DNA of 64,000 nt from Euleptes europaea (lineage: Eukaryota > Chordata > Lepidosauria > Squamata > Sphaerodactylidae): NCBI RefSeq assembly GCF_029931775.1, contig NC_079323.1, positions 38,830,882-38,894,881 of the forward strand. Direction: 5' to 3'. Positions 1-9,708 of this stretch are shown in pieces. Made by a program: the position numbers and the translations under genes. Below the pieces are notes generated by a model that saw nothing but the letters and a program-made list of their open reading frames with translations, searched no databases and was not told the origin of the DNA. Position 1 is the stretch's first letter, and each line of letters opens with the position of its first letter.

Positions 1-71
1 ATCTCTGTTGCCTGGAGATCAGTTGTAATAGCAGGAGATCTCCAGCTCCCACCTAGAGGTTGCTGACCCTA
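1..71. mobile_element. gggttgcca MITE, right end only (cut by window)
   Basis: cctggagatcagttgtaata, gcaggagatctccagctccc and the end gttgctgaccctaa match the family's right end. Confidence 0.85.
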
Positions 72-1190
72 ATTTATGGTGATATAGGAAAGCCAATTTA
101 AAATCTCATTCCAACCTTCCTGTGGTTTATATCACTCAATCTTTAATTTACAGTCATTTGACCAAATCAAAACAACATACGATCACCATAAAACCATATT
201 AATTGCTCAGCAAATCCATAGATAAAAATTATCGACACGATCCCAATAAAATCCCATTTCTGAAATGGACCATATTCTAACTTCTAAAAGGTTTATCTAA
301 TAGCATTTACTATTTATGACTTACATCTTTCCGTGCCTTATATATAGCAGCACAAGGTTCAGCCACACATCTCGAGATTAATGGGTTACTATCTTCCAAA
401 AATCGTTGAGTATGAATTTCATCAGACAGACCCATATTGTTTTTTAAAATTTCCTGGATAGTCTTTACTCTTAGCTCATGATGGAGAGGACAATATAGTA
501 AGGCATGCTCACGTGGTTTATAGTAAATGCCTTATTGCAGTCTACCTTTGTCATCTGATTGCGTCTTTGTCTCATATAGTTTTAATCTGGTGATTTCTGC
601 TAGTAGGAAGTTTGCCCCTTTTAAGTGGAAATGCCAGCCCTGACTTCTTTTGTCCCTGTGAGTCAAACGTACGGTATCTTACCAAAGTAAAATCTTCCCT
701 GTATTTATTTACGTTTTAGCTACTGTCTGAGAAAATACGACAGTGCCCTCATAATCATAACGTTCAAAGCACAAGCACAAGGTTGAATGACATATCCTGA
801 GTGCTTAATTAAGTTTCTGTTCCTGTTTCCACTTTACTGTGTTTAGAGTAGCTACACCCATTCTATAAAACATAAATCATGTGCACAACATGGGGAAGAT
901 GTCATGGGACCCCTGACCAATCAGACCTTCCTGAATTGAGTTTTCAAGAGTGTTCGTGTAAGTCAGAAAAGAAGCTTATCACTGTTTCCCAGGGTCTGTA
1001 TTTTATTCACAGCTGGGTATGATATCAAATTAATATTGCTAACATAGCAGAGGGGTAGCAGTGGTGGACCAAGGCGGTCTGTATGTTTGCATGCCCTTTT
1101 ACAGGTTCAGACAAAGCAGAGATTGTGTGATAAGTGCAGAATTTAGCAAAAGGAAGTTTACTTTATGGGTGTGTGTGTGTGTGTGTATGC
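72..1190. other. AT-rich intergenic DNA, nothing recognised
   Basis: No coding, RNA or clear repeat signal except loose similarity of 300-720 to old LINE sequence. Confidence 0.4.
1168..1187. repeat. (GT)n microsatellite
   Basis: About ten GT units. A similar CA run is at 25344-25361 and TTTA/TTTAC repeats at 2985-3025. Confidence 0.9.
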
Positions 1191-1399
1191 TAGGGTTGCC
1201 AGCTCCAGGTTGGGAAATACCTGGAGATTTTGGGGGACGAGCATGAGGAAGGCAGGGTTTGGAAAGGGGAGGGTCTTTAATGCCACAGAGTCCAATTGCC
1301 AAAGCAGCCATTTTCTCCAGGGGAACTGATCTCTGTCGCCTGGAGATCAGTTGTAATGGCAGGAGATGTCCAGCCACCACCTGGAAGCTGGCAACCCTA
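1191..1399. mobile_element. gggttgcca MITE, full length
   Basis: Starts tagggttgccagctccaggt and ends ctggaagctggcaacccta: terminal inverted repeats of about 20 bp, body about 210 bp with the ggggaactgatctctgtcgc core. Reference copy for the family in this window. Confidence 0.9.
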
Positions 1400-1578
1400 G
1401 ACGCGCTCGGTATCTGCTTAGGGTGGCTACAGAGTTTGTGAGAAATTCTTGGCAGAATTTCAAAAGCTGAAAAGAAGCAGTAACCATTCCTGAACCACAG
1501 TTCAGTGAAAGAGTAGCTTAGCTGCTTTGCATAAAAAAAAGTTTTACAGTTGCCAGCGCCAAGTTGGGAAATACCTGG

Positions 1579-2314
1579 GGGTATTCTTCACGGAGATTTG
1601 CTGCTGTTTCGATGCTGACTTGCGTCGGAGGGAAATTTTGGTTATTCACTGCAGATCCGTGTTTTCCCCCACTGAGCAAAATAAGCCGGGTTAAAAGAGA
1701 GGCAATCCAAACCACTTCTGAGCCGTACTTTCCAGTAGAAGAGCATTTTGTTGCTCGGATGCCCATGAAAAAATGTTTGCTTCGCTCCCTGGGACGTCTC
1801 CTTTCTCCTCCCCCAAGAACGGTGATTGGCTGGGGGAGTTGCCACTCTAACAGCATCGCACCGGCAGGAGGGAGACCCAAAGCAGACTGGCTGCCCCTCT
1901 TCAGAAGGGTGATGGGGGTTTTGGCTTGGATCTGCCGCTCTCAGGATGCCCCCCCCAACACACACACACACATAGGATCGCACCGGCAGGAGGGAGACCC
2001 AGAGCAGACTGGCTGCCCCTCTTCAGAAGGGTGATGGGGGCTTTGGCTTGGATTTCCTGCTCTCAGGATCCCCCCCCCCAACACACACACACAGGATCAT
2101 GGGAAGAGTGGGCGGGATTAGGCGGATTTGGAGCGGTGAGTCATGAGCGGCAGCAGACGTAAGCAGCGCAGAGAAGTGCGCTGTTTCTCCCGTGAAAAAT
2201 TGAAAATGCCTCAGGATGGGGGGAGAATCTGCGCTGCCATGAAAAAGCTATTTAAATCGGTTTATTGTTTGCTCCGATTCGAAACTGAAGCAAAATCCAC
2301 CATGAAGAATACCC
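1579..2314. mobile_element. 736-bp non-autonomous TIR element nested in a MITE, 5-bp target duplication
   Basis: Ends gggtattcttca and its inverse; imperfect TIRs run about 36 bp to gtttcga. The flanks carry CCTGG on both sides (1574-1578 and 2315-2319). Removing it restores a continuous gggttgcca-family MITE (1547-1578 joined to 2320-2488). It holds an inner tandem duplication and CCAAT-like gtgattggctgggg, but no transposase. The superfamily is unclear. Confidence 0.85.
1853..2094. repeat. Two-copy tandem repeat, about 122-bp unit, each ending in a CA microsatellite
   Basis: Units begin catcgcaccggcaggaggga at 1854 and gatcgcaccggcaggaggga at 1977. They share cagactggctgcccctcttc and end with a C-run and acacacac. 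Inside the 736-bp TIR element. Confidence 0.93.
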
Positions 2315-2488
2315 CCTGGGGATTTTGAGATGGAACCTGAGGAGAGCAGGATTTGGGGAGGGGAGGGACTTCAATAGGATATAATACCATAGTGTCCACC
2401 TTCCAAAGCAGCCATTTTCTCCAGGTGAACTGATCTCTGTTGTCATAGCGGGAGATCTCCAGCCACCACCTGGATGTTGGCAACCTTA

Positions 2489-2650
2489 AAAAGGTTCCCG
2501 GTTCAATTTCTGATGTCTCCAGTTAGAAGGATGAGGAAGCTGGTGTGAAAGACATCCTGGAGAGCTGTTGCCATTCAGAATAGACAACAGTGACCTTGAT
2601 AGGCCAAGGGTCAGACTGAGTATAAGGCAGCTTCATACATCTAGAAGGCC
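2489..2650 (+). mobile_element. tRNA-derived SINE fragment (gcagcttcat family)
   Basis: Begins at box-B-like cccggttcaattt; then ctccagttagaaggatgagg and gagtataaggcagcttcata. Shares its body with 16088-16256. Confidence 0.7.
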
Positions 2651-3532
2651 TTGTGGAGGACCTTTGAGCTCAGTCATTAGCTTTCCCTAACTGGTAGCTG
2701 AATTGATGATGTTTTCTGCCATCTAGTGGAGGCCAGTAAAATGGTTTAATCCACTAGGTAATCATCAAGCATAATGCAATATTTTCTTGAACTGGAGGTG
2801 CAGATCTAGCTAGGAGCCTTTTAAATCTGTCACGTCTTAATATTTGACCCCCAAACAAGTGTAAATTTAACTGTGATATAATCCAAATGCCACAGACTGA
2901 AGGAATCTCTGCAAACCAGGTTTTTACAGTTATGTAGCATATTAGCACATTCCCAAAATATCACAATACTTTTTCTGAGACTTTTTATTTACTTTATTTA
3001 TTTATTTACTTACTTTATTTATTTAGATATATACTCTCCCCTTTCCTGGCCAGAGCCAGGGAAAGTGTGTGTGTGTATATATACAGAGAGAGAGATTCAA
3101 GGTTACCATTACATGGATCTCAGTGGCCAAATTGGTTCAATTAAGATAAGAGCAATCTTCTGGGTTAAGATGGAAGAAAGTGTTTTTGTTTTGCTTTGTA
3201 TGGCAGTTGCATTAACTTGCTTCTCTAGCAATAATGCTGGGTCCAGTATAACCCCTAGATTTAACTGAATCAGTGAGGGGCAGCTGAACCTCATCAAATG
3301 GGGGAAACACAATGTTCTTCAAGACCTCAGCCTTCCCAGACAGCAACACTGCCATCTTGTAAGGATCCAGTTTCAACTTGTTCATCCTTAGTCATCCTTA
3401 GTCATTTAACCATCACCATCAGGCAGTGGCTTAGGACCTCTTCGGTATCACCGTGTGATTTGGATAAAGAAATATAGGACATGCTGATGGCAGCCAACTC
3501 CAAAACCATGTATGATTTCTTCTAAAGACTGT

Positions 3533-3714
3533 GTAAAATGCCATCAAGTTCCAGCTGACTTATGGCGATCCTATAGGGTTTTCAAGGCAAGTGATTAAGC
3601 AGAGGTGGTTTACCATTGCCTTCCTTTGCAAAGTCTTCCTTTGTTAACTCCCATCCAAGTACTGACTCTGATTAGCTTCCGAGATCTGATGAGAACAGGC
3701 TATACCACACCATT
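3533..3714 (-). mobile_element. 5S rRNA-derived SINE
   Basis: Inverse copy: tail gccatcaagttccagctgac at left, head with tcccatccaagtactgactc and gattagcttccgagatctga at right. Confidence 0.85.
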
Positions 3715-3933
3715 CCACACACCCCTGAAGGCTTTACATGGAGATTAAATAACTTTGGGGATAAAACTGAACCTTGCAAAGACTCACTCTGATGACAGTG
3801 GGTCTCCAAAGCAACCCCCTGAGTTTGGTCCATAAGGAATAACTGAAACTAATGCAAAGCATATTTATTGATAGTGTCAACAAAATAGCATGGTACTCCA
3901 TGTCAAACACTGCCAGCAAATCCAAGAATACCA

Positions 3934-4226
3934 CCAAAGAGGTTCCATATTAACATACCACACCCTCATTAGCACATTATCTTGATACTTACAGGACAGT
4001 GATTAGCACATTACCTCTGATACTTTTTGCAGGACAATGATTCAGCTCAACCCAACCCCTTTCTGACTATATATTACTCTTCCTACACACTTGACACTGA
4101 GAGACACTGTCCTTCAGTGTTACTCCTCTGAAGATGCCTGCCACAGCTGCTGGCAAAACATCAGGAAAGAAAATACCAAGACCACGGTTACACAGCCCGG
4201 ATAACCTACAAGAACCAAGGCATAGC
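3934..4226 (-). mobile_element. Same retroelement as at 48.2 kb, inverse copy
   Basis: ccatattaacataccacacc, ctctgaagatgcctgccaca and acacagcccggataacctac are the inverse of the 48-kb element with few differences. Confidence 0.75.
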
Positions 4227-5706
4227 CTTTGTCTACATTCACACTGAGATCATTAACTAAAGCTACCAGCACTGTCTCCATCCCTTAGCGTGGCCTGAAA
4301 CCCAATTTAAAAGGGTCTAGAGCATGAAAACTGCTCTCTCAGTCATCTTCCACAAAAAGGGTGGACCAGAGACCAGACAATAATTGGCCACATCATTCTT
4401 CTCTGGTGGTTTTTTTTTAAAAAGTAATAGATGTACAAACACCTCTTTAGTGACTGGGAAAGGGTGCCCTGAGTCAGTGATTGATTTGTAACGGACATCA
4501 GGGACTCATTAGTGGGATCCTTATAAGTTCAGGAACCAGGATGGACAAGGATCCAGAATACATGGTAGCTTCCATAGATCCCAAGAGCTGTCAACATCTG
4601 GCATGATAAGTGTGTTAAAATGTGAGGAAATGCATTTTATTATCATTATTTTTCTTTTAATTTTGTGAATGTGCTTTCATTCCTATAATTTTGGTAGCAT
4701 TTAGCAGCAGTGTCCATAGAATCCATCCTGTGTATTTATGTGTATCTATTGAGCCTTTCCACCAGCTGCAATCATGGGTCAAGGTTGCCTAATGTCACGT
4801 GTCAGACAGGAAATCCCCAGCTAGGTCAGATGGAATAACTTTCCCTCTTGGTGGTAAACCTAGTATTCTTTTAAAATTAGGTGCTAAGGTGTTAAAAACA
4901 GAAGCTGAGGTATCTAGTGAAGGGCTGTAAGTTGTGGAGCTTGCTTCCTGTTTGCAGATGTAGAGTGACTTTGAGTTTTGTTTGTGTTATTGGCCACTAT
5001 CGATAATTAAAGAATCCTTTTACATCGTAAAGAATGAGAGTTCTTTAAAGTATCTGACATAAATAATGATTCTCTTTAGAAGTAAAGTAGGTGGTCCCGT
5101 GCCAATTTCATTAAAAAAGCTATCCCCATAAAACATATTTCTTCATACACCTTCAGAAAAGTATGAAGGGGGAAAATATTAACACACACCATGCTCAGAG
5201 TGGCATAGTTTCCTCATGTTGTCATGGAACCACAGCGTGGGTGTGACTTTCATTAACCTCTTAACAAGGACAGAGAAATGGCCACATAGTGATGAGGTTA
5301 TAAGGCTGCTTACCTACTCTCCAGTTCCAATCTAGAGGGCACTTTCCTTATATTCATTTATTTATCTACCACTTTTACATGATGCTCTTCTATAGAACAC
5401 ACAGAAACATTAGGGCTTTAAACCTGCCTCATAAGGCTGCAAAACTCAGAAATGCAGCTGTATAAGGAAAACTGCTCTGTAATAAACTTGCTCTGTACCT
5501 ATCCTCCAGTCCACAACTATAGGGCATTTTTCAGAGGGCTTTGCTTCAGGGTACCATGCTTCTTAAACCCAGAAGGTTAGAAATTCAACCCTAATGCGGA
5601 AACTGCCCTAGAGAGGTGAGGCTGGAGTGAAAGGAAGGAGCGAGCTCAAAATAGTGTGCAATATTTTGGTGTCTTAATTACCTGACATGGAAAGTAACCA
5701 TATCAG
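4227..5706. other. Intergenic DNA, nothing recognised
   Basis: No long frames or clear repeat ends. 2651-3532, 6690-7390 and 7906-9370 are similar, apart from a TTTA microsatellite near 3000 and an A/T-rich stretch near 8930. Confidence 0.4.
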
Positions 5707-5915
5707 TAGGGTTGCCAACCTCCAGGTACTAGCTGGAGATCTCCTGCTATTGCAACTGATCTCCAGCTGATAGGGATCAGTTCACCTGGAGAAAATGGCC
5801 ACTTTGGCAATTGGACTCTATGGCATTGAAGTCCCTCCCCTCCCCAAACCACACCCTCCTCAGGTTCAGCCCCCAAAACCTCCTGCTGTTGGCAAAGAGG
5901 GACCTGGCAACCCTA
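5707..5915. mobile_element. gggttgcca MITE, full length
   Basis: tagggttgccaacctccagg to gacctggcaacccta. atatcagt on the left and tatcagt on the right suggest a target duplication. Confidence 0.88.
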
Positions 5916-6085
5916 TGTATCAGTCACCCTACTTATCTGATTGGGTTGCTTCAATCTTAATTGTCAGCATCACAGGTCACAGCAGTTCCCATGCTACTGC
6001 ACTAATCAACTAAATCAGATGAATGGCATAGTTATGAATTAGCCCATGAGACAAACAGCTCATCATATGTCAGAACTGTTCCTGG

Positions 6086-6205
6086 ACAACCTCCAGGTGG
6101 GGCCTGGAGTTCTTCTGGAATTACAACTGATCTCCAAACTGCAGAGATCAGTTTCCCGGAGGAAGTGGCAGCTTCAGAGGTTAGGTTCTATGGCATCACA
6201 TTAAG
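6086..6205. mobile_element. gggttgcca MITE, partial
   Basis: acaacctccaggtggggcct and gagatcagtttcccggagga; the right half is replaced by a hAT-like repeat. Confidence 0.75.
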
Positions 6206-6208
6206 GAT

Positions 6209-6687
6209 GGTAGCTTCCAGGTGGGTCCTGAGGATCCCCCATTGCTTTCAATGGTGGGAAAGTTTGCCAACCTTCTCCATAGAGAAGCATAGCGAAGTTC
6301 GCAATAGAAAATCTGACCACGGCCACTTCGCTATTTCTTCTCTATGGAGGAGGAGGAGGGTGATCCCTTCCAGACCCCATAAAACCGAACCCCCTGACCC
6401 AATCTTCACCAAACTTGGGGGTTCAGGCAAGGAGAGTCCCTTGCAGCTACACTGCAAATTTGGAGGCTCTATCTCAAAAAATGCCCCCTAGGAGCTTCGC
6501 AACACCTGGAGAAAGCCAAACTCATAAAAGCCGAATAAACACCCGTTTTTTTCAGGAATGGCCAATTCGGCTTTGGCTTTCCCTCAAGGTTTTGACATTC
6601 ATTAAATCTAAACCCGAAATTTACCACAATGGTTTTTTCGGGGGGAAGGGGGGGTTCGGTTCGGGTTTATCAAAATGCACAAGCCTA
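6209..6687. mobile_element. hAT-like non-autonomous element, one end lost
   Basis: Ends with gtttatcaaaatgcacaagc then cta, the same terminus as the 11-kb and 31-kb copies. The body caaacttgggggttcaggca / gagagtcccttgcagctac matches the 31-kb copy inverted. The left end is replaced by a MITE. Confidence 0.75.
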
Positions 6688-7394
6688 TACTCTGTCCAAT
6701 CCTCTAGATAATCAGTCCCCAGATCTTCTAGTTCTGGCTTACTAATGCATGAGAGTTCTCCCTAACCTTGTAATAAGGATAAAACATTGATTTTTATTTT
6801 GTTTGAGAGTCACTGATCAATCCACTTGGTGTCCCTGAAATCAATTCCCTACCCACTGCTTAGCAGGCATTGCTTAATACTTGGGGCATCTACTACTAGT
6901 AACCAGTAGCTAGCTGGTGGAAAATAACTGTTTTGAAGTTACTGATCCTGGACAGCCTATATGTGATTTTCCAGGAAAAGGCGTTTGTCATCATCCTATA
7001 TTACTGTCATTTATCATTATTTCCATTCAAAATGATATCTGATCTCAACTGCACACTGTTTCACATTCTTTGAATGAGCGCACAACCCACTCTTATCTGT
7101 ATGCAGCACTCTTTCCTTTGTAGATAGCCTGTTTCATGCTAAGATGGTGAGACGCTTCCTGTTTTTCTTGTACATCTTGTCTTTCAAATCAAAGGCGAGG
7201 TGATGAGTTCATTGAGGCGGACTTCTAATTTGTATACTGTTCTTTCGGGTTTTTTTTTTAAGGCATGATGCGTTGAAAGTAGTCTCAGATGATTCCACGC
7301 AGCTTGTTTACTTTGACAGAACCCCTTTGGTGACTGTTAACAGTAGGTTGAGTACTGCCACCATTGTAATACTTGTACAGTGATCTCACTACTT

Positions 7395-7572
7395 TTGCCA
7401 ACCTCCAGGTGGGGCCTGGAGATCTCCCAGACAACAGAGATCAGTTCCCCCAGAGGAAATGGTGCTTTAGAGGGGGGGGGGTTGGCATTATACTGCACTG
7501 ATGTCCCTCCCTTCCCCAGGCTCTACCCCCAGATCTTTAGGAAATTCCCAGCCCAGAGCTGGCAATCCTAGT
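7395..7572. mobile_element. gggttgcca MITE
   Basis: ttgccaacctccaggtgggg to cagagctggcaatcctag with internal loss of the dyad segment. Confidence 0.83.
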
Positions 7573-7711
7573 TCTGACTGACTCCTGTGGCATTAATCAG
7601 ATAATATTTTATGTCACCAAAAGGCCAGAGAGGGGTGTCCTTGAATAGCACAAAATCTTACAGCATTTATTTTTTTGTAAATGGCCTCTATGTAGTTCCT
7701 ATTGATGCAAT

Positions 7712-7905
7712 GTAGGGTTGCCAGGTCCCCGCTGGCCACTGGCAGGGGGTGCAGGGGTAGGGTTGGCAGCTCCAGGTTGGAGATTTGAGGGCGGAGCCCG
7801 GGGAGGGCAGGGACCTCAGCGGGGCACTATGGACTCCACCCTCCAAAGCAACCATTTTCTCCAGGGGAACAGATCTATGTAGTCTGGAGATGAGCTGTAA
7901 CTCAG
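7712..7905. mobile_element. gggttgcca MITE, compound start and missing right end
   Basis: Two successive starts (gtagggttgccaggtccccg and gtagggttggcagctccagg), then the family body to ggagatgagctgtaac. Confidence 0.8.
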
Positions 7906-9375
7906 CAAGCATTTGTACTCTGTATGCAGTTTCATTGTTGTTAAGGATGTGCACAGAAAGCACAGGTGGTTCTTTTACATTTTTATTCTATATCATTAAT
8001 ATGTTCGTTCTGAATATTACAACAAAAATGGAGTGGGGGCAAGAAGAGCTAAATCCTGCCTCCCGCCTTTTACTTTTCTATGTTCAATTTAAGTATTTTT
8101 CTGCAGGGCCAGCAGGCTTCTACTGTTGGAGTTATGCAGGGAGAAAAATGTTTAAAAACACGGAGCAAAGTTTAGCAGCTATCACCCACACATCCCCGTT
8201 TTGTTTAAAAAGACACATATGCTCACATACTTCCTTTATACGTGAGTAGGAGGTAGCCTTTTCCCCTTTAAGATCTGCTGGGTACAAGACAGTTTTTCTC
8301 AGAAAAAAAAAGGCCTGGCTGCTTTTTTATGAAACTAAAAACCATTTCAGGTCATAAAAATGGTGGGTGGGGGGAAGGCAGGAGCACCTCCTCCTGCGTG
8401 CTGTGGTGGTACCAACCATAATTGAGCCCCCTGGCTCAGTTTAAAGGAGTGGCCAGCTGGGAACTGGCTACTTCAAAATGGCAGCCATCCCCAAGGCCAC
8501 CCATATTGTCTAGCTTGGCCCTGAATATTCCAGTAGAAATTTCAGCCGCTCTAGAATCCCTGACAACAATGTATGGTGCAGCAGTCATTTATCTCACAAA
8601 CCACAGGTTATTGCATGAATCTTTTTTGTTTATTTCTTTGCTAACTGAGTTAATTACTATATTGTATACAGTTGTTGTTCTGCTATCATAATTCTGTTTG
8701 TAAACCACTATGGCTTCCTTATTTTATTTTACTTTATTTTCCTGTTTAGATTGTCCTAATAACAGCAATAAGTGATATCACCACTGAGATCAATGAAATA
8801 AATAATCAAAAATTCATCCATTTGCTTTTCAACTAACAAGGAAAATACATTCATTCACTGAAAATCTCCCACAGGTTCATAGTGAACTGGAACTGTGCAT
8901 TACAATGAAGGGTTGAAATATAATTTATTATATTATTATTTATTTCATTTGCATCATATCTTCCTTGGAACTCAAGCTGGCATAAGTAGGATTCCCACCG
9001 AGCAGTCTAAAACCTGCTTTTCGTCACTAAGGTTGCTATGTTTTATGCCTTCCGATTATTAAGCAGTGTAATAGAATACTTAAATAATCAACTGTACTGT
9101 GGTTTGATTAGGTCAAGGTTTGCTACAAACTGAACATGTGTAGAAATTTACAAAGATAGTATTGCTAAAATTCAATCAGCTTGAGATTAATTTGAATGAT
9201 CAGAGAGTTCAACAGAATAATAAATATTTTCTTTGAACAAAAGAATGTTACTGGTGAAAACTGATTAGCTGAAATGTATGCAGTAAGTAAGGATATCCTT
9301 CTATTAAAGTTTGTTGGGTCACAGTGGAACACATTGGCTGCCAATTATAAATGCGAACAAACACACTGGCCAGAT

Positions 9376-9708
9376 TTAATTCTTCTGCCCAATGGTGGCA
9401 TATTCTGTAAGTTCAACTTCTGCTGAGGATTCACTTCTTTGAGAATTCTCTCCGTGATTCAGAGCTGCATAAACAATTATATCCTGATCTTCACCTGGGA
9501 ACTGGTGGGTACTGGTGACAGACTGATGACATACAGGATTTGATGTTGCTCTAATTGCTGTCCAGCAGCTGACTTGATTGTCAGAGATAGTGCTACCATG
9601 TTTGTACTTCAAGCCAGGAGTAGCAGCACCATGATGTAGCACAGATCCTTCATCTGGGACACGAATGGTATTATCATTGTAGTATTTTACATCTGAATAA
9701 CTATTAAA
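9376..9708 (-). CDS. BTLA: BTLA exon 5: cytoplasmic tail with ITIM and ITSM, stop codon
   Basis: The acceptor gtttttgcag is followed by 110 in-frame codons and TAA. The exon holds the signalling part of the receptor: KYYNDN (a possible Grb2-type YxN site), ITIM IVYAAL and ITSM TEYATI near the C-terminus, spaced as in mammalian BTLA. It is followed leftwards by the 3' UTR, whose end is not clear; AATAAA-like signals on the minus strand occur near 8930-8945. Confidence 0.93.
   Translation of the reverse strand, partial: FNSYSDVKYYNDNTIRVPDEGSVLHHGAATPGLKYKHGSTISDNQVSCWTAIRATSNPVCHQSVTSTHQFPGEDQDIIVYAALNHGENSQRSESSAEVELTEYATIGQKN

Larger units (their letters stand above)
1547..2488. mobile_element. 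gggttgcca MITE interrupted by the 736-bp element
   Basis: Left piece cagttgccagcgccaagttg (1547-1578). Right piece from ggggattttgagatgg through ccagccaccacctggatgtt to ggcaacctta (2320-2488). Confidence 0.85.

Noticed and set aside
1564-2034. 156-codon frame as a gene
   Set aside because: Lies in a non-autonomous TIR element and includes the tandem repeat and CA runs; no domain.
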